Shown here one piece after another: positions 24,401 to 32,992 of a DNA stretch of 64,000 nt. The DNA comes from a virus. A model generated the notes under the pieces. It did not search any database and was not told where the DNA came from. It saw nothing but the letters and a program-made list of their open reading frames with translations. How positions within the stretch are numbered: the first letter of the stretch is position 1; the number at the start of each line of letters is the position of its first letter. The translations under genes were made by a program, and so were the position numbers. The stretch covers positions 62,001 to 126,000 of IMG/VR virus record IMGVR_UViG_3300020470_001313, one strand, 5' to 3'.

Positions 24401-25887
24401 TTAACTATCATTCCAGTTTCATTAAGAGTTGCTGATACATCAGCAGCAGTATTCAATACTGTATACATTTGCACGTCAAAGACGTGTAACTCATGACCTT
24501 CAGTAGCACCAGCAATACCACCATTAGTGATATTGTTACTTAACTGAGCACATCTTGCAAAACCTATAATATTACCTTGAGGTGTACCTTCACCAGCAGC
24601 ATCCCAGTCATCACGTAATTCAAGAACCTGATAGTTATAAGTTACGTTTGGACCTGTAAGTAATGGCCAACCATATACGTTAGTAACAAGAACTGACTGT
24701 GCAAGTTCAAAAGGAATAATTGTGTTTTGAACTGCCTTAGTATCTCTTGCTTTTGGAATATCAACATAATTTGGTGCAAGAGTATGAAGTCTATAACCTC
24801 TTACATACGCTTTACCTGGAGCAATCTCAGCAGCAAGATATTCATCTGATGCTGCTAGTCCAGCATCAGAACTTTCATCCTGTTGATACACACCATTATT
24901 AAATCCATCATCCTTATGCTCACGCATAGTGATTTCAAAACTATCAAGAGCATAATCTCCAGACTCTTCGTAAGTACGAATCGCCATTGATCTTTCAAGT
25001 TCTGAGTATGCAGTCTTTTCAACAAACTCTTGTACCTTAGAGTTCTTAAGACGCAACAATTCTATAAAGTTCTTATCAGAGTCATCGTCTATAGCTTTCT
25101 TAACCAGAGAAGTTCTAATTCTAAATCTATGACCACCTGGAGCAGAATAGTTTGACGTACCTGCTGCGTTATCATTTAGAGATGGATCATCCTCAGAGGT
25201 AATAATAGATTCTGATACCTCAAGTCCTACTCTGTATGATGGAGTATTTGTGTACTGATCTAGAATAATATAACCAGTAGGAACATCTACAAAATATCCA
25301 CGAATGAAATATACACCTTCGTTAATATATGCTGCTGAAGCAACTGCTGTAGCATTATCTGGTAACATCTGAGCGAAAGGTGAACCCATCTCAATCAATG
25401 TAGTACCAAAAGTGATGTCAGCATCTGCCATCAATTGCTCATTATTTTTAAATTCCTTAACATCTGTATCAGAAGTAGAGTCAGCACTATCAATATACTT
25501 AACGTATAGTGTAATGTATCCTTTATCTGATGTACTTGATGATATAGAATATAATACCTTTGCCTTAATACCTGTCGTAACACCAGTAATTAACTTACCT
25601 GTCAACTGTTCTCTATACAACTCAACGTCAGCCCCTAAGAAGTTTTGTTGTAAAAGAATAGCAGAAACATTTAAGTCATAACCAATTTGACCAGGTATAA
25701 CCATCGCACCTTCTTTAAAGAAGTGCGTTCCCATGTTCTCAATCTGATTCTGCATGATTGATTGCATGGTCGTGAGTTCACGAGCCTGGATTGGAAACCC
25801 TGGTCGGAACAGCACCTTGTAAAAATTTTTATCCTTGTCAAAGTCGTCGTAATACGGCGTGACATTCAGGTTAGTATTCTGTGGCAT
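18433..25887 (-). CDS. DUF4815-like virion structural protein (2,484 aa)
   Basis: A large structural protein in the T4 gp9/gp10 position, downstream of gp8. The N-terminus (YYDDFDKDKNFYKVLFRPGF, then QARELTTMQSIMQNQIENMG) is characteristic of the DUF4815 family of phage baseplate or fibre proteins; that domain covers roughly the first 600 residues. Further on, GEVLVGLTSGAKAVV-type modules recur at least six times. Residues of about 1360-1480 are unusually Arg-rich (RSSRNFRSRTNLGGGRRLGR). The C-terminal half is beta-rich. It probably links fibres to the baseplate; that is inference from position and family. Its stop overlaps the next gene as ATGA. It is 14 nt from gp8. Confidence 0.85.
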   Translation of the reverse strand: MPQNTNLNVTPYYDDFDKDKNFYKVLFRPGFPIQARELTTMQSIMQNQIENMGTHFFKEGAMVIPGQIGYDLNVSAILLQQNFLGADVELYREQLTGKLITGVTTGIKAKVLYSISSSTSDKGYITLYVKYIDSADSTSDTDVKEFKNNEQLMADADITFGTTLIEMGSPFAQMLPDNATAVASAAYINEGVYFIRGYFVDVPTGYIILDQYTNTPSYRVGLEVSESIITSEDDPSLNDNAAGTSNYSAPGGHRFRIRTSLVKKAIDDDSDKNFIELLRLKNSKVQEFVEKTAYSELERSMAIRTYEESGDYALDSFEITMREHKDDGFNNGVYQQDESSDAGLAASDEYLAAEIAPGKAYVRGYRLHTLAPNYVDIPKARDTKAVQNTIIPFELAQSVLVTNVYGWPLLTGPNVTYNYQVLELRDDWDAAGEGTPQGNIIGFARCAQLSNNITNGGIAGATEGHELHVFDVQMYTVLNTAADVSATLNETGMIVKGASSGAIGSIRAISTTTIQLTDVKGTFRQGETIELDGVGLTSISALWQYEFTDTRSVVGRADLALNSQVVFTADLLLNTVEQIEGSTHNVVLTGSLPNTKLTGFASNYAADIRPGEVLTVGLSDETGNNTFRVEKVNQADINVNASNKNSGTNVIFGTPGAQTVLCDGADKIGTVVDGDYSQVGRMRPRVFLKNYQNGNLTIDMPKHSIKSISDESFTVYRTYNATSINNGGTTITLGENEQFETFSNDNFVVTIDTGGGSNNDYAGPGTKIDMEAAVNAGTIAITFGADRQTATLTSPGGANTGLKNITSIKATVALSKSVVQRKIKTASKMQVLAVNKTRTKQDQQLFGLGYSNKYGTRIEDEEITFGLNDVYKIHAVYESLDGEAAKVPYVTLVETAFFATGTIIEGQTSGARATVVDFVSSTLKLYHVVLDGTFIPGELIQGVNSNSETIQAFVSDADGAIENGSTDITVQFNLQPGQDSYFYDVSRLVRGRSYSEPRHQLAIVFDYFKHESSGDYFNAQSYVGIDYSEIPNWKPEGGIMFLRDTIDFRPGVKELANGSGTVGNPYFVTCTCFDFESRVFDATSTVFDIMDTGTSFRCDFDYYLPRIDKLFLTHDGEFTIVQGKSAEEPQEPDHMDAAMLLAVLEHKPYCYDPERDVLVEPENNRRYTMRDIGNIETRLDNVEYYTSLSLLETETQNATTYDEDGLNRFKNGYVVDDFTDHTVGDILNEDYKASIDIENGYLRPSHYTNNCPLEFNHLTSTGVVLTPFDIEDIEEALVVTLPYESESIIEQPYASRLENVNPFNVFTFIGRVDLLPSSDDWVDIKRLPARVENVEGDFSQVARDLNVDKNGFAPTQWTGWTTNWTGERLRSSRNFRSRTNLGGGRRLGRLGHAGRQQGLFFLHQRREFTVTNNQTRLGIRTRVVPRITRQSQGDTILSQTNIPWMRSRNIRYTITRAKPKTRLYAFFDKKKISNYITPKLIELVKNSTEDARTNETPFVVGEIVKGMTSDCRLKVLKPNSVYDTNPYSTDDEALPTSYSSQTPLLNHNAAQMAKITNNKARGNIAVGEVLVGLTSGAKAVVKDRRLITDKRGYARGCFFIPPPVKNVNPRWATGIRQIRFTSSEKNSLVPGTVDSSAEANFTARGTLTTVQETIHSIRNAQVVMDTVTDSRTVRSTRTEVRQIGWYDPVAQSFIVDTEGGVFLTKVDVYFGSKDKNIPISMQIRAMENGYPSKVILPFSDVSLNPEDVDISDNAAVSTTFTFQAPVYIKQSTEYCFVLLSDSNEYTIWISRMGDLEIGGDRTISEQPYAGVLFKSQNASTWTADQYEDLKFTIYRAKFDTSAGGLAKFENAELGLANAGSHTLVENPVQTLKPQQVLTLATGTNYTISVGARLYQETTNAEATVTAFNSTTDPDTITITDIKGSWLSGSIDNSGNTVQGIVSSAATATLYLTHPVTGTFTVPDSGNNVEGGWVVGSSSGTRAQITGFTEGSSGVPSELTVRYVSGVFDPSNDQIDQENSTAAGAFATGHASGGVTAVGDSVNAYPVAQPTYNNAERECWIYHQNHGMHDRANNVEISGITSEIAPTVLTSALAADALSISVESAGVFHQIVNGVAISVSNPGYLRIEDEIIQYSAISSDGKTVTVPNAAGRGAGGTTAAAHANAEPVFCYNIDGVPLTEINKVHTSISCPTMDTYMLHLDSVATAGIRSGGLFGVATQNLPFEVLTPNMKTMVLPKTSIRARCNTVTGTSMNDGKAANMTQQSFINDGVFEDVILNEQNVFPTPRMICSKLNEDNELSGNKSFTMECILTSEADNVSPVIDLDRSSLITTSNRINNISSSSTSGSGYFMQSGDSGFSTNSDWSTVAKGDPNEAIYITRLTKLATKATALTVSFAASRHPDTTISIYYKVVPVGSTGNIDEQQWVNMGYQTNYNSTATEEELWKDYEYEVKGLNFNAMQVKIVMRSTNQARVPLISDFRAIALAK

Positions 25888-25901
25888 CTTAGGGACTTAT
25901 A

Positions 25902-27434
25902 TTAGAATTCAATAACAACTTTAATGTCTTCAATCTGGTCGTTAGCACGAGAAATCGTACGTCTATTATCTATGTAGATAAGGTTACCAGAGTTAGACTC
26001 TATCTCAGGTTTTGCATAACCAGAGGTAAATCTCATACCTAGGTCATATTCGGTATTGTTAATAACACGAGAAGAAGTGTTAGGAACAGCAGGGAAGTTC
26101 ACATCTGGGTCGCCAGAAGCACCAGAAGAAGAACCTTGAATGGCATTAGAACCATCAAACTCGTTCAGAGAACCAGTAACAGCAGGGAAAATACCATCAA
26201 CTCTATTTTGATAATACTTAAGAACCTTAGTTGTTGAGTTCCATGAAATAACCTTACCAGTTGCAGTAACAGACTGACCACCTACAATACGAGTTTGAGT
26301 AATTGTTTCGTCAGGAATAAAGTTACCTTGGAAGGTTGTTGGGAAGATAACTGCTCTTGCAGCAGATAATGTTAGGTCAGAAAGAAGTTCGGTAGTACCA
26401 TACTTCTTAGGATTAGTGCAAAGACCAATACGACGATAATCGTTATCAATCGGGAAGTCTCCAGCACCTTCATCATATGATAGCTTTGCGTTTACCATAA
26501 CACGGTAAGCACCCACTTCCACTACAGGGTCTTTACCATGACCACCAGGAGGTGGAATGATAACATCAATTTGTCCACCTGTTCCAGTACCAATACCAGA
26601 AACAGCGTTAACAGTTACTTTACCAAAGGAATATCCAGTACCACCAGATGTCACAGTAGCAGAAATAACACGTCCACCATCAACTACGATAGAAACACGA
26701 CCACCAGTTCCGTCTCCAGCAATTGCTACGTTATCGTATGTACCATTGTTATAACCTGAACCAGATGAAGTAATGACAACAGTGTCAATTTCACCAGCAA
26801 CAGCATTAGAACTTACTGAAGCATCACTGAATACAGGCATGTAATCAGCAGAGAAGAACTTCAGAACCTGTGCGACAGGAATAGTATACATATACTTCCA
26901 ACGATACCCGTCAGAAGTAGTGATGATGGATGTAGAAGTACCAGTAGGTTCAATGGTAGAAGGCTTACCATTAGGGTCAGCAGGACTAGTACCGTTATAG
27001 ATGCACTTATAAACTTGGTAATTGGAGTTAACGACATAGAAGTCAGAGTCATACAACTTGGTAGCACCAGATGATGCTGTGTTAGTTGGTGAATAGTCAT
27101 GACGATACATGTCATAAGTATAACCCAAACCACCAGTAGTTTGCTCTGGGGGAATCCAGTCAATACGACGTACAACTTGAATCGTGTCGGCAGCAAGAAC
27201 ACGCTTCAATGACATCATATCATCGTAAGCATCAGAGAACTCATCAAATGAGTCAACCGCCTGGGGTGGGGAATTTTCGTTGTCCCATTCTTGGGGACGA
27301 CCAATAAAGATGTAAAGACGATCCCTATCGTCACCAGCAACTGTGTCACTTGCCAGAGGATCTGGTCCTTCCAGTGACTTAATAAATTTTTGTGCTGTAA
27401 ATATTCTGAATTGATCAGTAAGTAGTGCTGCCAT
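25902..27434 (-). CDS. gp8: Baseplate wedge protein gp8 with a beta-repeat insertion
   Basis: A 510-aa wedge subunit, longer than T4 gp8 (334 aa). The core is recognisable: an N-terminal FRIFTAQKFIKSLEGPD, LYIFIGRPQEWDNENSPPQA, VVRRIDW and TSDGYRWKYMYTIP match the gp8 pattern of an IFITFGR-type strand and a GYVWEYLFEIP-type strand. Residues of about 213-298 are an insertion of Gly-Tyr repeats (SSGSGYNNGTYDNVAIAGDG, then SGGTGYSFGKVTV). After it the native C-terminal half resumes (YRRIGLCTNPKKYG, near-terminal IYIDNRRTISR). gp8 is a wedge protein that binds gp7, gp10 and gp6. A perfect TATAAATA box lies 24 nt upstream. Confidence 0.9.
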   Translation of the reverse strand: MAALLTDQFRIFTAQKFIKSLEGPDPLASDTVAGDDRDRLYIFIGRPQEWDNENSPPQAVDSFDEFSDAYDDMMSLKRVLAADTIQVVRRIDWIPPEQTTGGLGYTYDMYRHDYSPTNTASSGATKLYDSDFYVVNSNYQVYKCIYNGTSPADPNGKPSTIEPTGTSTSIITTSDGYRWKYMYTIPVAQVLKFFSADYMPVFSDASVSSNAVAGEIDTVVITSSGSGYNNGTYDNVAIAGDGTGGRVSIVVDGGRVISATVTSGGTGYSFGKVTVNAVSGIGTGTGGQIDVIIPPPGGHGKDPVVEVGAYRVMVNAKLSYDEGAGDFPIDNDYRRIGLCTNPKKYGTTELLSDLTLSAARAVIFPTTFQGNFIPDETITQTRIVGGQSVTATGKVISWNSTTKVLKYYQNRVDGIFPAVTGSLNEFDGSNAIQGSSSGASGDPDVNFPAVPNTSSRVINNTEYDLGMRFTSGYAKPEIESNSGNLIYIDNRRTISRANDQIEDIKVVIEF

Positions 27435-27457
27435 GGCCTATGGGGTTTCCTCCGTTT

Positions 27458-27465
27458 TATTTATA
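27458..27465 (-). promoter_or_regulatory. Late promoter for gp8
   Basis: Perfect TATAAATA on the minus strand in the 32-nt gap before gp8, 23 nt from its ATG. Confidence 0.75.
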
Positions 27466-27466
27466 C

Positions 27467-30400
27467 TCAGTCGTTGCGGATACTTGTATCATAGCTTATA
27501 CTCTTTATTCTCCAAGAAGCACCACCCGCACCAACGAGCTTCTCACCACCGAGGATAACCTCAGCAACTGCACCGCTTCCTGTAGTATCAATACCTGCAT
27601 TTGTAAAGGTCACAGTAGGGTGCAAAGTACCTGCTGTAACTACTTTCTTATATCCGTAACCACCATTAGTCACAGTTAAAGAACCAACCTGGTCACCGTC
27701 AGATGTCATATTAACAACTGCTTGTGCTTGTATCTCACCAGAATTTTCAATTACAACTGTTGGAGTTGCAGTATAATCAAGTCCTGGTTCCAGTACCCTA
27801 ACCTCTGTCACAGTAGAATCATCAGAGAACTCATAGAAATAACCATTAGTTCCGAGGTTTAGATTATTAGTAAAGTATGGAAGTGGGTTGATAAGAACGA
27901 GAGTTCTAGTTGCTTGTTCCCATGATTCCACGGTTGCTTGAATATTAGAACTTTGTCCTGTTACAGTCTCACCTACAACAAATGCTACACTATTAGTATC
28001 TGTTGATGCTAATTTTACTCTTATTCTAGCAGTATGCTCAACACCATCTCTTAATGCTCCAGCAGATTCAACCGTGGAATATTTAAATGGTATAGAAGCA
28101 TCTTTTACTTGGTCACCTATGGCAAAGATAGTAGTGTTTTGTCCACCAACGGTTTCTTCAATACCATATAATGAACTATGTATTCCACCATCAAGGTTAA
28201 TTTGGTCAGCATAATCTGTACCAGTATTAACAACATCAGGAATACCGTCACCAGCACCTGATGCCTCATCATCATCTTCAAACTTTTTATCAGTTAAAAT
28301 TAACTGATAAACTACAATTTGATCACCAATAGAATCAACTATAACATGTGGTAGTTGTGTGTTAGATGATGCATTAGGAGTACCACCATCAAAAGCAACT
28401 GTTCTATCTGATGTTGATGGGATACCAGCATCAATGAATGCCAACTCATCAACTTCAAATACAATTAACAGTTCTCTACTTACTGGGTTCCAGTCATAAA
28501 CTTTAGCAATCTTATTACTTGCACTCTCAACCCTACGAACTAATCTATCTCCAACATTAAATTCGTATGTTGATACACCATCAACGTTCTGAATACCATC
28601 AACTATAACTCTCTGGTCATATCTGAAGTTAGTACCTCTAGTACATCCTAAAAATTTCTTTTCATTTTTACTAGTATATTCAATAATCTCCTTACCGATC
28701 ATGAATTTACCAGAGCCAGGATAGGCATCAGTATTATGTACGACTACTTCATCATCGTTAGTATCAAGAGATTTTTGAAGACCAGTAATAAAGAAACTAG
28801 CAGCATTAAAAGACTGACGATTTCTAACCTTTCTTTTTACATTAACTAGTTTAGTGAATATAATATTAGGTGCTGAAGTATATCCTCTACCTGGATCAGT
28901 AACATCAATACCTACAACTTCACCTTGTTCAATTCTTGCAGTTGCTCTAGCACCGACTCCACCACCACCTTGAATATAAACATATGGTGGTTCTTGATAG
29001 AACCTACCTGGATTAGTAACAGCAATATTAGTAATAATACCACTATAATCAATGTTAGCAACACCCTCAGCATCTTGTCCACCACCACCTTGGAAGAAGA
29101 GAGTCGGAGGAGTTATATAACCAGAACCAGGATTATCTAATGATAGACCACTTATAGACTGTGTTACGGGAGTAGCAGCTGCACCAGTACCTTCACCACC
29201 AAGTATATCTGCTCTTGCTTCACCAAAATATCCATCACCACCAGCAATCATCCTAACATATTCTACCTGACCTGCATTAGTTTCACTAAGAACAACTTCT
29301 GCTCTAGCACCGCTAGGTACTTCAGCAGCTTGTACAGGAGGATCTTCACCCTTTCTAACCACTCCACCATAATAAGTGTTACCAATAGCATAAGGATACT
29401 CAGGAGTACTATCAGATGCTGTTGTCATAAAGTATGCATAAGTTCCATTTGGATACTCAGGAGTTACACAATACCTACCATTATGTTCATCAAGATCACC
29501 TTCAGTAGCATCCCAAATATAGTCTTGAATAAATGTACCAGCAGGATAATTTAGAATATTAGTCTTATTACCCATGTTAGGATGCATGTAACAGAAGTAA
29601 TGTAAATTAGCAGGTGCAAACCAAGGAACTGTAATTACAAGTTTTCTTGTTGTAGCAGAATTATAATTACTAACATACTGGGCATATGTTACTGCATTAC
29701 CATTAATATAATACGTAACACCACGTTCGTAAAGAACATCTTGATCATATAAAGTCTGACTATCTGCATGCCAACCTTGCTTACCTTCTTCACCAGCAAA
29801 ATCTGTTAGTAGTAATGTATGATCATCATTACTTGAATCATCTAAATTAAATGTAACTGTATCACCACGATTGATAAGTTCAATAGGTGCTTCAACTCCA
29901 TTAAGGAGGAACTTACCATTAGCAGCAGTTACAGTATAAGTTGTATTAGTAGGTGTATTGATCCCTACTCTATTACCATCAATCTCAACACCTGTTTTTA
30001 ATCTATAACCTGTATCAATTCTCTTAATAGCAGACTGATCATCTAATGGTGTAGTATAACCAAATGGTCCATATATTGGATAACCATCATAGGATATACC
30101 TAAAATCTTACTGTGACCATTAGCATGACGTGACTTATCTCCACCAAAATTAGATTCACTATAATAAGTCTTAATTGTAAATAAACTATTACTAGCAGAG
30201 AATGAATCAACTACTTTAGCATCTTGAAACAAATATAAGTGACTACTATTAGGATAACCATGATAAGCATCATGATCTCTATAATTTATCTTAATCTGAT
30301 CAAAATTAAATCCAACAGGAGGAGTACCATCTGATCCTGCATCTGGAGATATTAATGGTGAACCATTGGCAAGTAATCCAACCTGTTCTGGAAGACGATT

Positions 30401-30904
30401 TGGATTATCTTCAATAGGAACATCTTTACCACCACGATATACTATCGTATGTGAATAATCTTGAGCAAATATATTATTGTTATTAAATGTACTAGGAAAT
30501 ACTCCTGTTCTAGCAGGGTCTGGAAGATTGTTTGATACAAGTGTTAACCTGTCTCCAGCAAATGCTCCAGTAGTAATAGATGCTGTGGTACTACTTAAAA
30601 TACTTCTAATATCAAAAGAATCATTAGTTAAGTTATCATCCTGCTTGGCTGATATAACAACACGAAGAGGGTCATAACCTTTACCACCATCTAATACTCT
30701 TACATGAACAATTTTACCTGCTTCTATTATTGGATATAATATTGCTTCAACCTCTGGTGTGCCACAATTAGTCACATCCAACTTAGGAGGATCGGTAGCA
30801 ACATAGTCTTTACCACCGTCTTTAACGACAACAGCATCTACACCAAAGTCTTTATTAAAGATTGGTGTAATAACTGCTCCAGATCCAGGTATTGTTCTCG
30901 TCAT
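27467..30904 (-). CDS. YHYH-domain virion protein with cupredoxin-like insert (1,145 aa)
   Basis: A mosaic structural protein. Gly-Tyr repeats occur at about 20-85 (DGGKGYDPL), about 525-700 (NPGSGYITPPTLFFQGGGG, DPGRGYTSAPNI) and near the C-terminus. A YHYH-like domain spans about 150-510, with SRHANGHSKILGISYDGYPI, YGPFGY and NGRYCVTPEYPNGTYAYF. Into it is inserted a cupredoxin-like segment (about 318-448) ending HYFCYMHPNMGN. A further GETVTGQSS module lies near 990. The order matches neighbouring proteins, so it belongs to the baseplate/fibre set. YHYH domains are found in phage and environmental proteins without a settled function. The possible copper ligands (D-H pair, C, H, M) are seen; binding is inference. 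Confidence 0.8.
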   Translation of the reverse strand: MTRTIPGSGAVITPIFNKDFGVDAVVVKDGGKDYVATDPPKLDVTNCGTPEVEAILYPIIEAGKIVHVRVLDGGKGYDPLRVVISAKQDDNLTNDSFDIRSILSSTTASITTGAFAGDRLTLVSNNLPDPARTGVFPSTFNNNNIFAQDYSHTIVYRGGKDVPIEDNPNRLPEQVGLLANGSPLISPDAGSDGTPPVGFNFDQIKINYRDHDAYHGYPNSSHLYLFQDAKVVDSFSASNSLFTIKTYYSESNFGGDKSRHANGHSKILGISYDGYPIYGPFGYTTPLDDQSAIKRIDTGYRLKTGVEIDGNRVGINTPTNTTYTVTAANGKFLLNGVEAPIELINRGDTVTFNLDDSSNDDHTLLLTDFAGEEGKQGWHADSQTLYDQDVLYERGVTYYINGNAVTYAQYVSNYNSATTRKLVITVPWFAPANLHYFCYMHPNMGNKTNILNYPAGTFIQDYIWDATEGDLDEHNGRYCVTPEYPNGTYAYFMTTASDSTPEYPYAIGNTYYGGVVRKGEDPPVQAAEVPSGARAEVVLSETNAGQVEYVRMIAGGDGYFGEARADILGGEGTGAAATPVTQSISGLSLDNPGSGYITPPTLFFQGGGGQDAEGVANIDYSGIITNIAVTNPGRFYQEPPYVYIQGGGGVGARATARIEQGEVVGIDVTDPGRGYTSAPNIIFTKLVNVKRKVRNRQSFNAASFFITGLQKSLDTNDDEVVVHNTDAYPGSGKFMIGKEIIEYTSKNEKKFLGCTRGTNFRYDQRVIVDGIQNVDGVSTYEFNVGDRLVRRVESASNKIAKVYDWNPVSRELLIVFEVDELAFIDAGIPSTSDRTVAFDGGTPNASSNTQLPHVIVDSIGDQIVVYQLILTDKKFEDDDEASGAGDGIPDVVNTGTDYADQINLDGGIHSSLYGIEETVGGQNTTIFAIGDQVKDASIPFKYSTVESAGALRDGVEHTARIRVKLASTDTNSVAFVVGETVTGQSSNIQATVESWEQATRTLVLINPLPYFTNNLNLGTNGYFYEFSDDSTVTEVRVLEPGLDYTATPTVVIENSGEIQAQAVVNMTSDGDQVGSLTVTNGGYGYKKVVTAGTLHPTVTFTNAGIDTTGSGAVAEVILGGEKLVGAGGASWRIKSISYDTSIRND

Positions 30905-30907
30905 TTA

Positions 30908-32092
30908 TTAAGTTACGATTACGATTTGGTTGCCCATATTGGGATGCATGGTACACTGATAATATAATGTTGCTGGTGCATCCATAGGTACTACGAATGT
31001 AGTTGTACCAGAACCATCATTAGTCACTCCAGCAGTATAAGCATTACCACCATTTGATTGTCTTATTTCAAATGGATGAACAACATACTGAGAATCATTC
31101 TTAAATCTGTAAACTTGTCCTCTCGTCAAATAAAGAATAGGATCATTAGTAGCACTTACAAATCCTGAACCAGTAAATGTATAGTGAGAGTTAGTTCCAT
31201 CTTCACCTAAAGTCCATGTTATTGTTGGACCTGAAACTGGAATCCAGTCAAATCCATCATACATCAACATGTCTCCTTCAGATACACCTGTACCTGAATA
31301 TGAGAATCCACCAGAACCAGTATAGTTAATGGTTAAGGTGTCACCAGTAATACTGGTTGTTATAGATGTACCACCAGTAACAGTTAATGTATCAGTTGCT
31401 CCAAGAGCAGTTGTTGTACCAGTGTCAGCATTGATTGTAGCAAATATATTTCCACCACCAGCCCCGCCACCAGTTCCAGGTCTAAACTCACCGTTTGCTG
31501 CATTCCAGGTAGGAACTTCCCCGTCTGCATAGGTTGTACTTTGAACATTACCAATACTCTGTAATGTTGAAGTTGTGGTATCTAATATCTCACGCCATCC
31601 AGCAGATGCAGAATAATATGCTTTTGCTACGTCATTAACGTATGCAAACATTCCAGTATATGTTCCATGAGGAGGAAGATTAGCAGAAGCAACATAAGGA
31701 GCATTCCACTTTAAAAATCCATCAGCACCATCAATAATAGTATCGGTAGCATTAGTACCATTTCTTAAAGCAATATCTCCAGTACCATCAGACTGTATTA
31801 GAATATTACCATTATTAGATGATACAATGTTATATCCATTAACGTTTAAATTCTGTTCTAAAATTGCCTTATTAGTACCTTGCCCTGGAGCAAAAGCAGT
31901 ACCATTCCAAGTCAAAGAATCTCCTAAGTTAGGAGATGCAGTACTTACTAGAAGGTTGGTTGCACCAGAAGATCCACCTAATGAATCGTAGAGTTCAGTG
32001 AAATTATCATTGACTTTCGTACCACCAGCACGTAGTGAATCACCAGTGCCATCATTAGCGGTAGTACCAAGTGCTAGTAGTTGTTTTGCCAT
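30908..32092 (-). CDS. Fibre-like protein with cupredoxin-like C-terminus (394 aa)
   Basis: The N-terminus (LLALGTTANDGTGDSLRAGG then KVNDNFTELYDSLG) is a common phage fibre/baseplate opening. The middle is Gly/Thr/Ser-rich and beta-prone with a repeated DTLTVTGGTSI pattern. The C-terminal ~90 residues look like a cupredoxin. H339 (VVHPFEI), C380, H383 and M386 (CTMHPNMG) give a full type-1 copper ligand set with Cys-x2-His-x2-Met spacing. The strand GQVYRFKNDS precedes it. It lies between two YHYH proteins. A CATAAATA box lies 18 nt upstream. It is probably a tail-fibre or adsorption component; copper binding is inference. Confidence 0.8.
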   Translation of the reverse strand: MAKQLLALGTTANDGTGDSLRAGGTKVNDNFTELYDSLGGSSGATNLLVSTASPNLGDSLTWNGTAFAPGQGTNKAILEQNLNVNGYNIVSSNNGNILIQSDGTGDIALRNGTNATDTIIDGADGFLKWNAPYVASANLPPHGTYTGMFAYVNDVAKAYYSASAGWREILDTTTSTLQSIGNVQSTTYADGEVPTWNAANGEFRPGTGGGAGGGNIFATINADTGTTTALGATDTLTVTGGTSITTSITGDTLTINYTGSGGFSYSGTGVSEGDMLMYDGFDWIPVSGPTITWTLGEDGTNSHYTFTGSGFVSATNDPILYLTRGQVYRFKNDSQYVVHPFEIRQSNGGNAYTAGVTNDGSGTTTFVVPMDAPATLYYQCTMHPNMGNQIVIVT

Positions 32093-32109
32093 TAGACTAA
32101 GTTTTTAAG

Positions 32110-32117
32110 TATTTATG
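32110..32117 (-). promoter_or_regulatory. Late promoter-like box for the 394-aa fibre protein
   Basis: CATAAATA on the minus strand, 17 nt before the ATG at 32092, overlapping the 3' end of the YHYH gene; seven of eight positions match. Confidence 0.5.
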
Positions 32118-32967
32118 AAGGTCTCTGTTCTTTAGTACTAGGACCAAAGATATATGGGTATACTGGCTTGTTATCCTCATCTAATGTGAGATAATAAGCA
32201 AATGTACCACTAGGAAATTCAGGAGTAACTGCGTATCTACCATTATAAACGTCCAAGTCTCCTAAACCGTTAACGTATTCATAATCTTGAATAAAAGTTC
32301 CAGCATTATATTGACTGTAACTATATGTTCTATTCGCAGGTGGAGTAGTCAATACTCTATATGAACTAGTGAGTCTTTTAGTTCCTTGTGAATTATCAGT
32401 TGAAACTTTATACCCAAATGGTCCATATATGGGATACCCATCAAAACATATACCAACGATCTTTGAATGACCATCAGGATGTCTAAAGAAGTTACCTTCA
32501 TAGTTAGAGTTTGAGAAGTATCCATTAGATTGAATTACTCCATTTGCCCAACAGTTAGTGAGAAAACTTCCTGAATGATAATGGTATGATCCATTCTGCT
32601 CTGGGTGCCCCCCACAAGGGTCTACACCGTACGCTGCTTCATTATATACTGCATTCCATTGAAAATTATCAGGTAGAGGATTAGTATCCCCAGGTAGAGG
32701 ACCACCAGCCGCAGAGGGGTTGGTAATCAAAACACCATTAAGTGCAATACCTATACCACCAAGACCAGTTGCTTGAGGGTTAGAAGTATTAGTTCCACCT
32801 CTATATGTAATATCAAAACTATAAGTCTGAGCAGAGATATTATTAGGATTATTGGGGAAATTCCCAGAACCTAAAGGATCTCCAGCTAGAGCAGGATCGG
32901 GAAGACCATTACTTGTTACAGTAAGAGTATTCCCATCAATAGTAGCAGTAGTATTTGAAGCTGGCAT
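32113..32967 (-). CDS. YHYH-domain protein (284 aa)
   Basis: A stand-alone YHYH domain protein. It contains the name-giving YHYH in GGHPEQNGSYHYHSGSFLTN, then HPDGHSKIVGICFDGYPIYG, YGPFGYK and NGRYAVTPEFPSGTFAYYLT, ending PYIFGP. The His-rich, Gly-rich pattern suggests a metal site, but that is not established for the family. Two larger virion proteins in this window, the 1,145-aa protein and the 9,242-aa protein, carry the same domain, so this may be a paralogue of their modules. It lies between the giant gene and the cupredoxin-tailed fibre. The start is preceded by a CATAAATA box at 32985. Confidence 0.88.
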   Translation of the reverse strand: MPASNTTATIDGNTLTVTSNGLPDPALAGDPLGSGNFPNNPNNISAQTYSFDITYRGGTNTSNPQATGLGGIGIALNGVLITNPSAAGGPLPGDTNPLPDNFQWNAVYNEAAYGVDPCGGHPEQNGSYHYHSGSFLTNCWANGVIQSNGYFSNSNYEGNFFRHPDGHSKIVGICFDGYPIYGPFGYKVSTDNSQGTKRLTSSYRVLTTPPANRTYSYSQYNAGTFIQDYEYVNGLGDLDVYNGRYAVTPEFPSGTFAYYLTLDEDNKPVYPYIFGPSTKEQRPS

Positions 32968-32984
32968 TGTTCAGAACTTTTTAA

Positions 32985-32992
32985 TATTTATG
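32985..32992 (-). promoter_or_regulatory. Late promoter-like box for the 284-aa YHYH gene
   Basis: CATAAATA on the minus strand overlapping the stop of the giant gene, 17 nt before the ATG at 32967. Confidence 0.5.
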
